Shown piece after piece: positions 35,701-44,069 of a DNA stretch of 64,000 nucleotides. Every line of letters starts with the position of its first letter. The stretch's first letter is position 1. Origin of the DNA: Rothia nasimurium (lineage in GTDB: Bacteria; Actinomycetota; Actinomycetes; Actinomycetales; Micrococcaceae). The position numbers and the translations under genes are program-made. The notes beneath the pieces are model-generated. The model saw only the letters and a program-made list of their open reading frames with translations, was not told where the DNA came from and did not search any database. The stretch lies in contig NZ_CAKMTD010000007.1 in NCBI RefSeq assembly GCF_928391935.1, forward strand, positions 40,909 to 104,908, read 5' to 3'.

Positions 35701-36101
35701 GGCAGGGGCAAAAGGTTGCCCCCTGGACCCAGTCCAATCCGGTGGTAGCGCCTGCTACTCCTGATATCTCTGCACCGAGTGCCGCTGAGGCTTCTAGCCC
35801 TGCAGTTTCTGCTCCTGCGGCTTCTGTTCCTGCGGCTTCTGAGGTTTCTGAGCATGCTCCCCAGCAGGTCTCGCCGGTAGCTGCTCCGCAGACCTTCGCC
35901 GGGGTTGATGAGGCGGCAGCGTCCGCTTTCGACCCGGCCTTGGTCCAGCAGCGCAACCGTATTCAGGCCACCGAGGACGACCCCAAGGCCCTGGTGGTTT
36001 CAACAGACCCGGCAACCGCACCCCAGCAGAACCCCCTCCGGGCTGTTGCGGTGGAGTCAACCTCAGCCCTCAAGCAGCCCAAGCCCAAGCCCAAGGCATA
36101 A
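32790..36101 (+). CDS. Large MMPL/RND-like transporter with coiled-coil insertion
   Basis: 1103 residues. The first membrane segment (about 12-33) is followed by an extracytoplasmic region. This contains a long Gln/Glu-rich coiled coil (about 115-310) made of QLEEQR-, QLNEQR- and AAQAQL-type heptads. Membrane block one follows (about 380-560, with GLAVGIDYTLFILNRHR), then a second extracytoplasmic domain, and membrane block two with LFGLAMDYQVFLVSGMRE. The C-terminal 150 residues are low complexity: three GQGQD-type repeats, then Pro/Ala/Ser-rich sequence and a KPKPKA end. Exports a lipid or drug; substrate unknown. Wobble positions are richer in T/G than in lldP or acs. No clear Shine-Dalgarno; downstream of tetR. 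Confidence 0.88.
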   Translation: MANFLYKLGLLAARKAWAVVLVWVLLLAGIGGSYAAFKGTLTDQITIPGTEAQQVQEQLQDTFGLNANAATGSVILQTSDDQPFTQEQKDALAAALAVVDGVSGVESTMDPFAVVAQLADGRAQLDAGQAELDAQVAPARDGEAQLNEAQAKIDETRARFERGEAPQEAWDRFNEAQRTLDEQRNQLNEQRTQLEEQRTQLEDQFRQLEEQRAQLEGQEAPPEAFEELEASQAELEAAQAQFDTAQGQLNAAQAQLEDGQRQLDEQRAGLENFQPTEEMWAELEAAQAQVNEQRTALQDGLAQAAAGQATIDQNRALLDLSSGASMVSADETAAIVTVTFTENVGSVSEQTLADTRAAFAPLADRGLVLSFNQGMEVQTPHMNATAEAIGIVVAFIILVMMLGSLVAAGLPILMALVGVGAAALGTLALSGVVEMTSTTLALGTMLGLAVGIDYTLFILNRHRNNLASGMPLQHSIAMAVGTSGSAVAFAGITVMIALLALNIVGIPFLGVMGNAAAFSVFMAVAVALTLAPAILSLIGSRVMSKKRWAQVQERNAARAVASQAELDEAAAAARLREEKAGGWLALILKKPVLTIVASVLALGIVAYPVADMRLGLPGAESQRPDSAAYQAYQLITEEFGEGRNGTLVVAAELPEGTTAEQAVAAQVTIGQNLLGVENVEAAVPAMISEDSSTLLFQVVPAEGPNAQSTVDLVHQLRGTSVAVENGEADLAVTGMTAMAVDIAQNLYDVLPLYVAIVMGLSLVVLVLVFRSILVPVTATVGFLFSLLAALGATTAIYQWGWASNLFNITTPGPLLAFLPILAVGILFGLAMDYQVFLVSGMRESYAHGRGARPSVRIGFNHNSKVVVAAALIMAGVFMGFVFSGDPMIASIGFALAAGVLFDAFVVRMTLIPALMELLGEKAWWFPRVLDRLIPDLDVEGTGLEARYSVPGEDGLAPASAGQGQDGQGQDGQGQKVAPWTQSNPVVAPATPDISAPSAAEASSPAVSAPAASVPAASEVSEHAPQQVSPVAAPQTFAGVDEAAASAFDPALVQQRNRIQATEDDPKALVVSTDPATAPQQNPLRAVAVESTSALKQPKPKPKA

Positions 36102-36134
36102 CCCACCTCGTCCTTGAGCAGGGTAAACCACCTC

Positions 36135-36184
36135 CACCCGCCCCGTCCGTCTGCCCCCTGGCAGGCGAACGAGGCGGGTTTTCG
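36135..36184 (+). terminator. Terminator of the tetR-MMPL operon
   Basis: ACCCGCC ... GGCGGGT outer stem and CTGCC/GGCAG inner stem, followed by TTTTC. Confidence 0.75.
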
Positions 36185-36257
36185 CTCACACCATGAAATC
36201 TTGACCTATATGACGCTCCAAGGCCCAGAAATCTTCATCAAATCGTGACCTTCCAAG

Positions 36258-36263
36258 TAACCT
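36258..36263 (+). promoter_or_regulatory. Putative -10 element of purD, leaderless spacing
   Basis: TAACCT ends six bases (AAGAGA) before ATG 36270, so transcription would start at the initiation codon. No good -35 is visible at the right distance. Confidence 0.4.
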
Positions 36264-36269
36264 AAGAGA

Positions 36270-37550
36270 ATGAAGGTTTTGGTACTGGGCCCCGGCGGTC
36301 GTGAACACGCAATTATTCGAGCTCTCCTGAAGGATTCTGCTGTTACAGAGGTTCATTCTGCACCCGGTAACGCAGGCATCGCGCAGGACGTCCCTACCCA
36401 CGCTATTGACGCCAACAACCCGGAAGCTGCCCTGGCCCTGGCCCAGGAGCTTGCCGCTGACCTGGTGGTGATTGGCCCTGAGGCTCCCCTCGTCGCTGGT
36501 GTTTCTGATACCCTCCGTGATGCTGGCTTCCCGGTCTTTGGCCCCTCCAAGCCTGCTGCCCTGCTTGAAGGCTCCAAGGCCTTCGCCAAGGAAGTCATGG
36601 CTGCCGCGAACGTACCGACTGCCCTGGCCCGCGTCGCCACCAACCGGGAGGAAGCCGAAACTGCCCTGGCAACCTTTGGCGCTCCCTACGTCGTAAAGGA
36701 TGACGGTCTAGCCGCGGGTAAGGGCGTTGTTGTCACCGATGACTACGAGGCGGCCCTGGCCCACGCCGAATCCTGCTTCGCAGCCGGTGGCACCGTTGTA
36801 ATCGAGGAATTCCTGGACGGCCCCGAGGTGTCCCTCTTCGTGCTCTCTGACGGCACTAACTGCGTCCCCCTCTCCCCCGCCCAGGACTTCAAGCGCATCT
36901 TCGACAACGACGAGGGCCCCAACACCGGCGGTATGGGTGCTTACACCCCCCTACCCTGGCTGCCCGAGGGCTTCGTTGAGGAAGTCATTGACCGCGTCGC
37001 CCAGCCCACCATCGACGAAATGGCCCGCCGTGGCACCCCCTTCGTCGGCGTCCTCTACTGTGGCCTGGCCGCGACCTCCCGCGGGATCCGCGTCATCGAA
37101 TTCAACGCCCGCTTTGGCGACCCCGAAACCCAGGCGGTACTGGCCCGCCTACGCACCCCGCTCGGTGGCGTCCTCATGGCCGCAGCCAAGGGGGAACTGC
37201 CTGCCGACCTGGCCCTCGACTGGGATCCCCGCACCGCCGTTGACGTGGTCATGGCCGCTGAAAACTACCCCGACACCCCCCGCAAGGGCGACGTCATCAC
37301 CGGCCTGGAGCAGGCCAACGCCCTGGAAAACGTCCACGTTGACCATGCCGGTACTGCCGAGAAGGACGGCGAAATCGTCACCGCTGGTGGCCGTGTCCTC
37401 GCCGTCGTTGCGCTGGGTGAGACCCTGGTGGACGCCCGCGCGGCAGCGTATGAGGGTGTAGCTAAGATTTCTTGGCCCGGCGCCCAGAACCGCTCTGACA
37501 TCGCTTTGGCTGCTGCCGACAACCGCATCCTTATCCCCACCCAACAATAG
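36270..37550 (+). CDS. purD: Phosphoribosylamine-glycine ligase
   Basis: Second step of purine synthesis: ATP-dependent joining of glycine to phosphoribosylamine. 426 residues, normal length, ATP-grasp fold: MKVLVLGPGGREHAI at the N-terminus, PYVVKDDGLAAGKGVVV in the nucleotide-binding loop, GPEVSLFVLSDG and the family signature RFGDPETQ (about 292-299) with metal-binding residues. The promoter arrangement suggests a leaderless mRNA. It is separated from purC by its own terminator although both serve one pathway. Confidence 0.97.
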   Translation: MKVLVLGPGGREHAIIRALLKDSAVTEVHSAPGNAGIAQDVPTHAIDANNPEAALALAQELAADLVVIGPEAPLVAGVSDTLRDAGFPVFGPSKPAALLEGSKAFAKEVMAAANVPTALARVATNREEAETALATFGAPYVVKDDGLAAGKGVVVTDDYEAALAHAESCFAAGGTVVIEEFLDGPEVSLFVLSDGTNCVPLSPAQDFKRIFDNDEGPNTGGMGAYTPLPWLPEGFVEEVIDRVAQPTIDEMARRGTPFVGVLYCGLAATSRGIRVIEFNARFGDPETQAVLARLRTPLGGVLMAAAKGELPADLALDWDPRTAVDVVMAAENYPDTPRKGDVITGLEQANALENVHVDHAGTAEKDGEIVTAGGRVLAVVALGETLVDARAAAYEGVAKISWPGAQNRSDIALAAADNRILIPTQQ

Positions 37551-37555
37551 CTTTC

Positions 37556-37597
37556 AGTGACTGCCACCTGCACCCCAGCAGGGGGCAGTCACTTTTC
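37556..37597 (+). terminator. Terminator of purD
   Basis: AGTGACTGCC pairs with GGCAGTCACT, followed by TTTTCTC, six bases after the purD stop. Confidence 0.85.
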
Positions 37598-37647
37598 TCA
37601 TGACACCCAAGTCACCTTTCCCATATCTTCCACACAGGAGACCCCCT

Positions 37648-38574
37648 TTGAAACATACTCCCGTTGAAATTCCCGGCTGGAAGCACGTGTATTCCGGCAA
37701 GGTCCGTGACCTTTACATTCCCGAAGAAGATACCCAGGACGTCACCGGCTTCTGCGTCAATGACGATGCAGAGTTGCGGGCAGGCTCTGTCATGGTGGTA
37801 GCAACCGACCGCATTAGCGCTTTTGACCAGGTGCTCCCCACGGAGATTCCTGACAAGGGTAAGATCCTGACCCAGATGTCCCTCTGGTGGTTTGAGCAGC
37901 TCAAGGGTGTTCCCAACCATGTGCTCTCAACCGATGTGCCTGAAGTTGTCGCTGGCCGGGCCATGATCTGCAAGTCTTTGAACATGTTCCCGGTGGAGTG
38001 CATTGTGCGCGGCTACCTGACCGGCTCAGGCCTGGCTGACTATCGGAAGACCGGCAGGGTCAATGAGCATGAGCTCCCTGCTGGCCTGGTGGACGGCTCC
38101 CGTCTAGAACCGGCCCTCTTCACCCCCACAGGTAAGGCTGAGGTGGGCGAGCACGATGAGCCCATTACCCGGGCCCAGCTGGATGAAGAGGTCGGCGAGC
38201 CTATTGCAGACCGGTTGCAGGAGCTGACCCTCTACGTCTATGAGACCGCTGAGAAGATTGCCCGCGAGCGCGGCATTATTCTGGCTGATACCAAGATTGA
38301 GTTCGGTACTGATTCCTACCGGGGGGAGATTACCCTGGGCGATGAGGTCTTGACCCCGGATTCTTCCCGTTTCTGGGATGCTGAGGATTATGAGCCGGGC
38401 CGGGCGCAGGCGTCCTTTGATAAGCAGTATGTGCGTGACTGGCTCAAGAGCGAGGAGTCAGGGTGGGACGGCACCGGGCCGGTTCCTGAGTTGCCTGCTG
38501 AGGTGGTTGAGAAGACCCGGGCCCGTTATGTTGAGGCTTATGAGCGTTTGACCGGTTTGAAGTTCGAGGCTTAG
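37648..38574 (+). CDS. purC: Phosphoribosylaminoimidazole-succinocarboxamide synthase
   Basis: SAICAR synthase, 308 residues. Motifs: SGKVRDLYIP (ATP-binding loop), ATDRISAFDQVLPTEIPDKG (partly quoted as DRISAFD), VECIVRGYLTGSGLADY and LADTKIEFG with acidic metal-binding residues. I favour the TTG start at 37648, which has CAGGAG 7 bases upstream (37635-37640). The in-frame ATG at 37600 lies in the purD terminator tail without a ribosome-binding site. It is followed directly by palindrome copy C, which doubles as terminator. Confidence 0.95.
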   Translation: MKHTPVEIPGWKHVYSGKVRDLYIPEEDTQDVTGFCVNDDAELRAGSVMVVATDRISAFDQVLPTEIPDKGKILTQMSLWWFEQLKGVPNHVLSTDVPEVVAGRAMICKSLNMFPVECIVRGYLTGSGLADYRKTGRVNEHELPAGLVDGSRLEPALFTPTGKAEVGEHDEPITRAQLDEEVGEPIADRLQELTLYVYETAEKIARERGIILADTKIEFGTDSYRGEITLGDEVLTPDSSRFWDAEDYEPGRAQASFDKQYVRDWLKSEESGWDGTGPVPELPAEVVEKTRARYVEAYERLTGLKFEA

Positions 38575-38596
38575 GGCCAGGACGCCCGGGGCGAGG

Positions 38597-38660
38597 GTCC
38601 GGGGTTAGTCCCATGTGTCGGTGGTAAGGCACCTACAGGTGGGTCTAACCCCGGACTTTT
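38597..38660 (+). repeat. Palindromic repeat copy C, acting as purC terminator
   Basis: About 27-base imperfect arms from GTCCGGGGTTAG to CTAACCCCGGAC, followed by TTTT. The central parts TTAGTCCCA and GCACCTAC...GTGGG match copies A and B at 30824 and 31934. The outer GTCCGGGG/CCCCGGAC stem and the T tract are specific to this copy. Confidence 0.7.
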
Positions 38661-38702
38661 CTTGTTTCTGGGGCCGGGGTGGTGGGGCGTTAGACTGGTT
38701 TC

Positions 38703-39701
38703 ATGCATACTTTTGAGGCGAATCAGGCAGTGGAGCTGGCTCAGGTGACCCGCGGGGGTTTTGTGGAGTCCCGGCATGTGGGGTCGGTGGTCGTCCTGTC
38801 TCCGGCGGGCGAGCGCGTCCTGGAATTAGGGAACCCCGAGGCCCTGGTCTATGCCCGCTCTGCCCTCAAGCCCCTGCAGGCGATTGCGTCGATGAACGCG
38901 GGGGCTGAGTTGCAGGGGGCTCAGATTGCCCTGGCGGCGGGGTCGCATACGGGGTCGTTTGAGCATATGAAGGTGGCTCAGGCGGTGCTGGAGGAGGCTG
39001 GTTTGACGGCGGATGCTTTGCAGTGTCCCCCGGCCTGGCCTGCTGATGAGCCTAGCTACCATGCGCTGGTGAAGGCTGGTCATGGGAAGCAGCGGTTGGC
39101 TTTTAACTGTTCGGGCAAGCACGCGGCCTTTTTGTGGGCTTGTGTGAAGTCGGGGTGGTCCCTTGAGGATTATCTTGAGACTGACCACCCCTTGCAGCAG
39201 CTGGTACTTGAGACGATTGAGGCCTTGACCGGGGAGAAGCCCCAGGCTGTGACGGTGGACGGGTGTGGGGCGGCCTTGGCCGCGACGTCCTTGGTTGGTT
39301 TGGCGAAGGCCTATTCAACCCTGGGGGCAGCTGTTGAGAATATTCAGGCTGATGCCCGGGCTGCTACGGTTGCCACGGCTATGGTTGATTACCCCGAGTT
39401 TGTGCACGGGCACGGTGGTTCTGACACGGTTCTGAGTGAGGTTTTGGACGCCGTGGTCAAGCGGGGGGCTGAAGGCGTGTTGGCAATTGGTTTACGCTCT
39501 GGTGCTTCGGTTGCGGTGAAGATGCTCGATGGTTCTAATCGCGCAGCTTCCCTTGTGGCGGTGCGGGCCCTGCAGGTGGCTGGTTTTGTTGATGAATCAA
39601 CCGCTGATCGGGCTGTTGAAGCCAGTACCCTGCCTATTACCGGCGGGGGCCGCCCGGTGGGGGCGATTGAGCCGGGTTCTGCTTTTGAGGGCCTGCTCTA
39701 G
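38703..39701 (+). CDS. L-asparaginase, Rhizobium etli type II-like family
   Basis: 332 residues. It belongs to the asparaginase family unrelated to the E. coli enzymes. Key motifs are the N-terminal [10 protein letters not shown] with a Ser/Lys pair, [14 protein letters not shown] and TVDGCGA, which in the R. etli enzyme hold the serine-lysine and cysteine active-site residues. It hydrolyses asparagine to aspartate and ammonia; aspartate feeds the PurC reaction. TAGACT lies six bases before ATG 38703 with no Shine-Dalgarno, so a leaderless mRNA is likely. Its stop overlaps the next start (TAGTG). Confidence 0.87.
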   Translation: MHTFEANQAVELAQVTRGGFVESRHVGSVVVLSPAGERVLELGNPEALVYARSALKPLQAIASMNAGAELQGAQIALAAGSHTGSFEHMKVAQAVLEEAGLTADALQCPPAWPADEPSYHALVKAGHGKQRLAFNCSGKHAAFLWACVKSGWSLEDYLETDHPLQQLVLETIEALTGEKPQAVTVDGCGAALAATSLVGLAKAYSTLGAAVENIQADARAATVATAMVDYPEFVHGHGGSDTVLSEVLDAVVKRGAEGVLAIGLRSGASVAVKMLDGSNRAASLVAVRALQVAGFVDESTADRAVEASTLPITGGGRPVGAIEPGSAFEGLL

Positions 39702-40111
39702 TGGCCCCGCGTCGTAAGATTTCTGAGGCGGACGGCCAGGCTGCAGTCGCGCAGGTCAGGCAGGTTTTTTCTGGCCTGCCTGCGGGTACCTCTCCCCTGG
39801 GCGCTGAGGCCGAGGCGGCTTTTGCTGCCCTGGCCCGGCCCACCCGGGCGACGGCCGTCCGCTATCTGTTGGAGGAGCTGGCGACCCTGGCGCCTGGCAA
39901 TTCTGTGGAGGTGCGGGTGCCGCCCTTTGGGGTGACCCAGTGTATTGCCGGGCCTCGCCATACGCGTGGTACACCGCCGAATGTTGTTGAGACGGACGCC
40001 CTGACCTGGTGCGCTCTGGCCCTGGGGGCTCTCCCCTGGGAGGAGGCCTCCGCCCGCCTTTCTGCCTCGGGGGTGCGGTCTGATGTGAGTAGCATTCTGC
40101 CCCTGATGTAG
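39701..40111 (+). CDS. Sterol-carrier-like family small protein
   Basis: 136 residues from GTG 39701, overlapping the asparaginase stop by one base. It resembles the actinobacterial sterol carrier family proteins: [14 protein letters not shown] at the N-terminus, then [33 protein letters not shown] (partly quoted as [12 protein letters not shown]) and [15 protein letters not shown] gene of this kind lies near purF/purM in mycobacteria as well. A conserved but uncharacterised neighbour of purine genes; lipid binding is not shown. Confidence 0.75.
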   Translation: MAPRRKISEADGQAAVAQVRQVFSGLPAGTSPLGAEAEAAFAALARPTRATAVRYLLEELATLAPGNSVEVRVPPFGVTQCIAGPRHTRGTPPNVVETDALTWCALALGALPWEEASARLSASGVRSDVSSILPLM

Positions 40112-40145
40112 TGCCCCTGCGACAGATTAGGTAGGCTGGTGACTT

Positions 40146-40517
40146 ATGAGTTTTATGTCGAAGTTCCGTCGTTCTGCTAAGGAAGAGAAGCCTCTCACCG
40201 AGGCTGAGAAGCAGGCAGCCCCCGGCCAGCATTTTGCGCCGGCGACGGCCCCTGACCGGGCCCAGCTCACGGTGCGGCGTGCCCCGTCCTTACCTGCCTT
40301 CGCAATCACAGGCCTACTGCTGGGCCTTATTCTGGCTTTTTTCGTCACGGCCTTTGGCCCTGAGCACGCCCAGTACACTTTTGGGACGGTCTACGGGGTG
40401 ATGGCTGTTCTGTGCGGTACCGTCTGCACCGTCCTGGCCCTGTTACTGGCCCTGGTGCTTGAACGTCGTTCGACCCGACGCACCACCACCTACACCGCCC
40501 AGAGCACCGGCGAGTAG
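40146..40517 (+). CDS. Small two-segment membrane protein, unknown function
   Basis: 123 residues. The hydrophilic N-terminus (about 1-50) is rich in Lys, Glu and Pro. Two membrane segments follow (about 52-76 and 84-108), with a short Arg/Thr-rich tail. TAGGCT 8 bases before ATG 40146 and no Shine-Dalgarno suggest its own, possibly leaderless, promoter. No family recognised. Confidence 0.65.
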   Translation: MSFMSKFRRSAKEEKPLTEAEKQAAPGQHFAPATAPDRAQLTVRRAPSLPAFAITGLLLGLILAFFVTAFGPEHAQYTFGTVYGVMAVLCGTVCTVLALLLALVLERRSTRRTTTYTAQSTGE

Positions 40518-40535
40518 CCACCCCCCCTGAACCTC

Positions 40536-40585
40536 CCCACCGTGTAGAAACAGTGAAACATCTAGTCCACACGGTGGGCTTTTTC
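40536..40585 (+). terminator. Terminator before purF
   Basis: CCCACCGTGT (40536-40545) pairs with ACACGGTGGG (40569-40578), then CTTTTTCT; the loop is long (23 bases). Confidence 0.75.
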
Positions 40586-40594
40586 TAGGCCCTG

Positions 40595-40623
40595 TTTGTG
40601 TTGCAGGGTACACTTGATATGTT
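40595..40623 (+). promoter_or_regulatory. Putative purF promoter
   Basis: TTTGTG (40595-40600) and TATGTT (40618-40623) with 17-bp spacing; the leader to the purF start is about 70 nt. No PurR-like box or riboswitch fold was recognised. Confidence 0.4.
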
Positions 40624-40697
40624 CGCTTGCTCACGAGGGCCACCCCTAGCCTGCGCGTGCGAGATAACCACCAAGTAAAAGAGACGGAACCCCTACC

Positions 40698-42413
40698 TTG
40701 GCTCGTCCTGACGGAAAACTTTCCTTCGATCTCGACCCTGTTGACCACGGCCCTAAAGACGAATGCGGCGTCTTTGGTGTGTGGGCCCCGGGCGAGGATA
40801 TTGCAAAACTGACCTACTACGGCCTGTACGCGCTCCAGCACCGCGGCCAGGAATCTGCCGGTATCGCCACGAGCGACGGCAAACACCTAAGCGTGTATAA
40901 AGATATCGGCCTGGTCTCCCAGGTTTTTGATGAGGCCACCTTGAACTCTATGGGCGGCCACATGGCCATCGGCCACTGCCGCTACTCCACCACCGGCGGC
41001 AACATCTGGCAGAATGCCCAGCCGACCCTGGGCGATACCCCCCACGGCACCCTGGCCTTGGCCCATAACGGCAACCTGGTCAACTCGGCCGACCTCTACG
41101 ACCGCCTGCTGGCTAAGAATGGCGGCAAGCGGCCTGAACGTGGCGAGCTGGCCCAGGGTAATACCACCGACACAGCCCTGGTGACTGCCCTGCTGAAGGA
41201 TCATGACTTTGCCAGCCTGGAAGAGGCTGCCCTCGATCTGCTCCCCACCCTGTCCGGTGCCTTCTGCCTGGTCTTCATGGACGAGCACACCCTCTACGCC
41301 GCGCGCGACCCCCAGGGGGTGCGTCCGCTGGTGCTGGGCCGCCTGGATCGCGGCTGGGTCATCGCTTCTGAGACTGCCGCCCTTGATATTGTGGGGGCCT
41401 CTTTTGTGCGGGAGGTTGAGCCCGGCGAATTTATCACCATTGACGAGGACGGCCTGCGTTCCCAGCGCTTTGCCGAAGCCAAGCCTGCCGGCTGTGTCTT
41501 TGAGTACGTCTACCTGGCCCGGCCTGACACCACTATCTCGGGCCGCAGCGTCTACGAATCCCGCGTGGAGATGGGCCGTCAGCTGGCCCGCGAACACAAG
41601 GTTGAGGCCGATTTGGTCATGCCGACCCCGGAATCGGGCACCCCGGCCGCCATTGGCTACGCCGAAGAATCTGGTATTCCTTTCGGCAACGGCCTGGTCA
41701 AGAACGCCTACGTGGGCCGCACCTTCATTCAGCCCTCGCAGACCATCCGCCAGCTGGGTATTCGGCTCAAGCTCAACCCTCTGCGCTCTGTGGTCGAGGG
41801 TAAGCGCCTGGTGGTTATTGACGACTCTATCGTTCGCGGTAACACCCAGCGGGCCCTGGTGCGTATGCTGCGGGAGGCAGGCGCTAAAGAGGTGCATGTG
41901 CGTATCTCCTCCCCGCCGGTTAAGTGGCCCTGCTTCTACGGCATTGACTTTGCCTCCCGTTCCGAGCTGATTGCTAACGGGCTGACCATTGAAGAGATTG
42001 GTAAGTCCCTGGGCGCTGATTCCCTGGGCTTTATCTCGGAAGACGGCATGATTGCCGCAACCGAGCAGCCCCGCGAGCGCCTGTGCACCGCCTGCTTTAC
42101 CGGCAAGTACCCCATTGAGCTACCCAGCGAAGACCGCCGTGGCAAGTCCATTTTTGATGATTCCAAGGGCGGGCCTCTGGCCGGTACTGCCGCTGAAGTG
42201 ACGGTGGAGCGTCCGGTGGCGCATAAGCCTGATCATGCCAAGGCTGTGTCTATTGAGACCCGCCCGGGCACGGCTACCTTGGAGAAGAAGTTTGAGGTGC
42301 CGGCTGGGTCCGGTGCCGGTGGGTGTGAGCCCGGCCCGGATTCTGATCTTGAATCCCTAGTTTTACCCGAAGATAAGCGTGCTGCTACCGGTGGCACTGA
42401 TGGAGAGGCCTAA
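40698..42413 (+). CDS. purF: Amidophosphoribosyltransferase
   Basis: First committed step of purine synthesis: transfers the glutamine amide to PRPP. 571 residues, about 50-70 longer than usual because of a C-terminal Pro/Gly/Glu-rich tail (about 495-571) with no motif. The short propeptide before Cys23 (DECGVFGVW) would be removed to expose the N-terminal nucleophile. The glutaminase domain has LQHRGQESAGIA and HNGNLVN; the PRPP-binding loop reads VVIDDSIVRGNT (about 372-383); the [4Fe-4S]-type cysteines (RERLCTACFTGKYP) place it with the Bacillus-type enzymes. TTG 40698 start. Its stop is one base before the purM start. Confidence 0.96.
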   Translation: MARPDGKLSFDLDPVDHGPKDECGVFGVWAPGEDIAKLTYYGLYALQHRGQESAGIATSDGKHLSVYKDIGLVSQVFDEATLNSMGGHMAIGHCRYSTTGGNIWQNAQPTLGDTPHGTLALAHNGNLVNSADLYDRLLAKNGGKRPERGELAQGNTTDTALVTALLKDHDFASLEEAALDLLPTLSGAFCLVFMDEHTLYAARDPQGVRPLVLGRLDRGWVIASETAALDIVGASFVREVEPGEFITIDEDGLRSQRFAEAKPAGCVFEYVYLARPDTTISGRSVYESRVEMGRQLAREHKVEADLVMPTPESGTPAAIGYAEESGIPFGNGLVKNAYVGRTFIQPSQTIRQLGIRLKLNPLRSVVEGKRLVVIDDSIVRGNTQRALVRMLREAGAKEVHVRISSPPVKWPCFYGIDFASRSELIANGLTIEEIGKSLGADSLGFISEDGMIAATEQPRERLCTACFTGKYPIELPSEDRRGKSIFDDSKGGPLAGTAAEVTVERPVAHKPDHAKAVSIETRPGTATLEKKFEVPAGSGAGGCEPGPDSDLESLVLPEDKRAATGGTDGEA

Positions 42414-42414
42414 A

Positions 42415-43557
42415 GTGAGCGAGAACAAGACTGCTGTAACCTACGCGTCCGCTGGTGTTGACGTCGAGGCGGGCGACCGCGCGGTTGAGCTGATGAAGGA
42501 CGCCGTCAAGGCAACCCACGGGGCCGGTGTAGTGGGCGGCGTGGGCGGCTTTGCTGGCCTCTTTGACCTGTCTGTGCTGAAGGATTACCGCAAGCCCTAC
42601 CTGGCGACGTCCACCGACGGCGTGGGCACCAAGGTGGCAATTGCCCAGAAGCTCGATATCCACCACACCATTGGCCATGACCTGGTGGGTATGGTGGTGG
42701 ATGACATCGTGGTGACCGGTGCCCGCCCCCTCTTTATGACCGACTACATTGCCACCGGCAAGGTGGTGCCTGAGCGTATCGCCGATATTGTGCGCGGCGT
42801 GGCTGAGGGCTGCTCCCTGGCCGGTACTGCCCTGGTGGGCGGCGAGACTGCTGAGCACCCCGGCCTGCTGGCTGAGGACGAGTACGACGTCGCCGGTGCC
42901 GCTACCGGCATCGTTGAGGCTGACGAACTGCTGGGCCCCGACCGTGTGCGCGAGGGCGATGTGCTGATTGCTATGGCTTCAAGCGGCATTCACTCCAACG
43001 GCTACTCCCTGGTGCGCAAGGTGCTGTCGGTTGCTGGCTGGGAGTATGAGCGCGAGGTTGCCGAGCTGGGCCGTACCCTGGGTGAGGAGCTGCTGGAGCC
43101 CACCCGTATTTACACCGCTGACTGCCTGGATTTGATTGAGGCTTTCCCGGTCAACGGTGAGGACGGGCAGACCGGTTCGGGTGTGCGCGGCTTCTCGCAT
43201 GTGACCGGTGGCGGTCTGGCCGCTAACCTGGCCCGTGTGCTGCCGGTGGGCACCGTGGGTGTGGTGGAGCGTTCCACCTGGGAGATTCCGGCGATTTTCA
43301 AGCTAATCGGTGAGCTGGGTTCTGTGCCCCAGGCTGACCTGGAACGCACCCTGAACCTGGGTGTGGGCATGATTGCTGTGGTTGACCCGTCGGTTGCTGA
43401 TGCGGCCGTTGAGCGCCTGAACAAGCGCGGCCTGCCCTCCTGGGTGCTGGGTACCGTGCAGAAGGACACCGGCGAACACAAGGCCAACCCCGACTACGTC
43501 CAGGGCGCTAAGGGCGTGGACGGCGGCGCGGCAGTGCTGCTGGGCTCCTACAAGTAA
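42415..43557 (+). CDS. purM: Phosphoribosylformylglycinamidine cyclo-ligase
   Basis: AIR synthetase, 380 residues, PurM fold. Motifs: VTYASAGVDVEAGDRAVELM, STDGVGTKVAIAQ, GHDLVGMVVDDIVVTGARPL (partly quoted as VDDIVVTGA), GETAEHPGL and GFSHVTGGGLAANLARVLP. GTG 42415, with GGAGAGG at 42402-42408, is the best start; frames from 42379 or 42400 overlap purF. The last 33 codons and the terminator form the first copy of a duplication whose diverged second copy starts at 43952. Confidence 0.95.
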   Translation: MSENKTAVTYASAGVDVEAGDRAVELMKDAVKATHGAGVVGGVGGFAGLFDLSVLKDYRKPYLATSTDGVGTKVAIAQKLDIHHTIGHDLVGMVVDDIVVTGARPLFMTDYIATGKVVPERIADIVRGVAEGCSLAGTALVGGETAEHPGLLAEDEYDVAGAATGIVEADELLGPDRVREGDVLIAMASSGIHSNGYSLVRKVLSVAGWEYEREVAELGRTLGEELLEPTRIYTADCLDLIEAFPVNGEDGQTGSGVRGFSHVTGGGLAANLARVLPVGTVGVVERSTWEIPAIFKLIGELGSVPQADLERTLNLGVGMIAVVDPSVADAAVERLNKRGLPSWVLGTVQKDTGEHKANPDYVQGAKGVDGGAAVLLGSYK

Positions 43558-43613
43558 GCCCCTCCCCTAGTTCCGCAAACGGCGGCCTCTCTGCAAGGGG
43601 AGGCCGCCGTTTC
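43459..43613 (+). repeat. Direct repeat copy 1: purM 3' end plus terminator
   Basis: From CAGAAGGA (codons QKDTGEHK) through the stop and the AACGGCGGCC/GGCCGCCGTT terminator hairpin (43579-43613). It matches 43952-44105 at roughly 90 percent. Differences are several silent changes, two amino-acid changes and a variable stretch between stop and hairpin. Confidence 0.9.
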
Positions 43614-43951
43614 GTTCCGCTTGTTTCTGGGGCTCCTAGGCATTTAAGGTACCGGGATGCACCGGCTCCCTTTTCGACCTCCGGGCGCAGCTGACGAACA
43701 CCGACTTGAAGGTTGCAGAACAGCGTGTTGTTTCTAACTTATCAGCTTCAAAGCGATTGATTAAATAAAAAGAACCCTGTGGGCAACCTCTATTACCCCT
43801 TGTCAAATGAATAATTTTCTCAGGTTGAGATTGGTTTAGGCTCCGTTGAAGCCTATACATTAAATAAGAAGGAATCCCTCCAATGTGACCCAAAGGTAGC
43901 GCCCTCCGGGAAGTATCGTTTGTGTAAGACTGCCCAGTCCCATGTTTTACA
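43614..43951. other. Insert between the purM repeats, probable decayed element
   Basis: 338 bp, clearly AT-richer than purM. No intact gene. A minus-strand reading frame (43636-43980) has a tract that looks partly protein-like (IGGIPSYLMYRLQRSL and a basic end) but runs antisense into the purM repeat, so I do not call it. Near the right end TGTGTAA (43921-43927) and TTTTACACA (43945-43953) are inverted, recalling GTGTAAA-type insertion-sequence ends. Interpreted as the remnant of an inserted element. Confidence 0.45.
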
Positions 43952-44050
43952 CAGAAGGATTCTGGCGAGCACAAGACCAACCCCGACTACGTTCAGGGCG
44001 CTAAGGGCGTGGACGGCGGCGCGGCAGTGCTGCTGGGCTCCTACAAGTAA
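43952..44050 (+). pseudogene. purM 3' fragment (second copy)
   Basis: 32 sense codons and a stop in frame: QKDSGEHKTNPDYVQG through LLGSYK, differing from the intact gene by T to S and A to T plus silent changes. No start codon or upstream purM sequence. The terminator is also duplicated (44070-44106). The divergence suggests that one copy came from a different purM allele rather than from a recent local duplication. Confidence 0.85.
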
Positions 44051-44069
44051 GCCCCTCCCCTAGCTCACT

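Noticed and set aside
40586..40697. Riboswitch or PurR box before purF.
   Set aside because: No purine-riboswitch core or recognisable operator; only a weak promoter is seen.
43636..43980. Minus-strand gene of 114 codons in the insert after purM.
   Set aside because: Its first codons are antisense to the duplicated purM end, there is no ribosome-binding site, and no known family is recognised; kept only as part of the insert.
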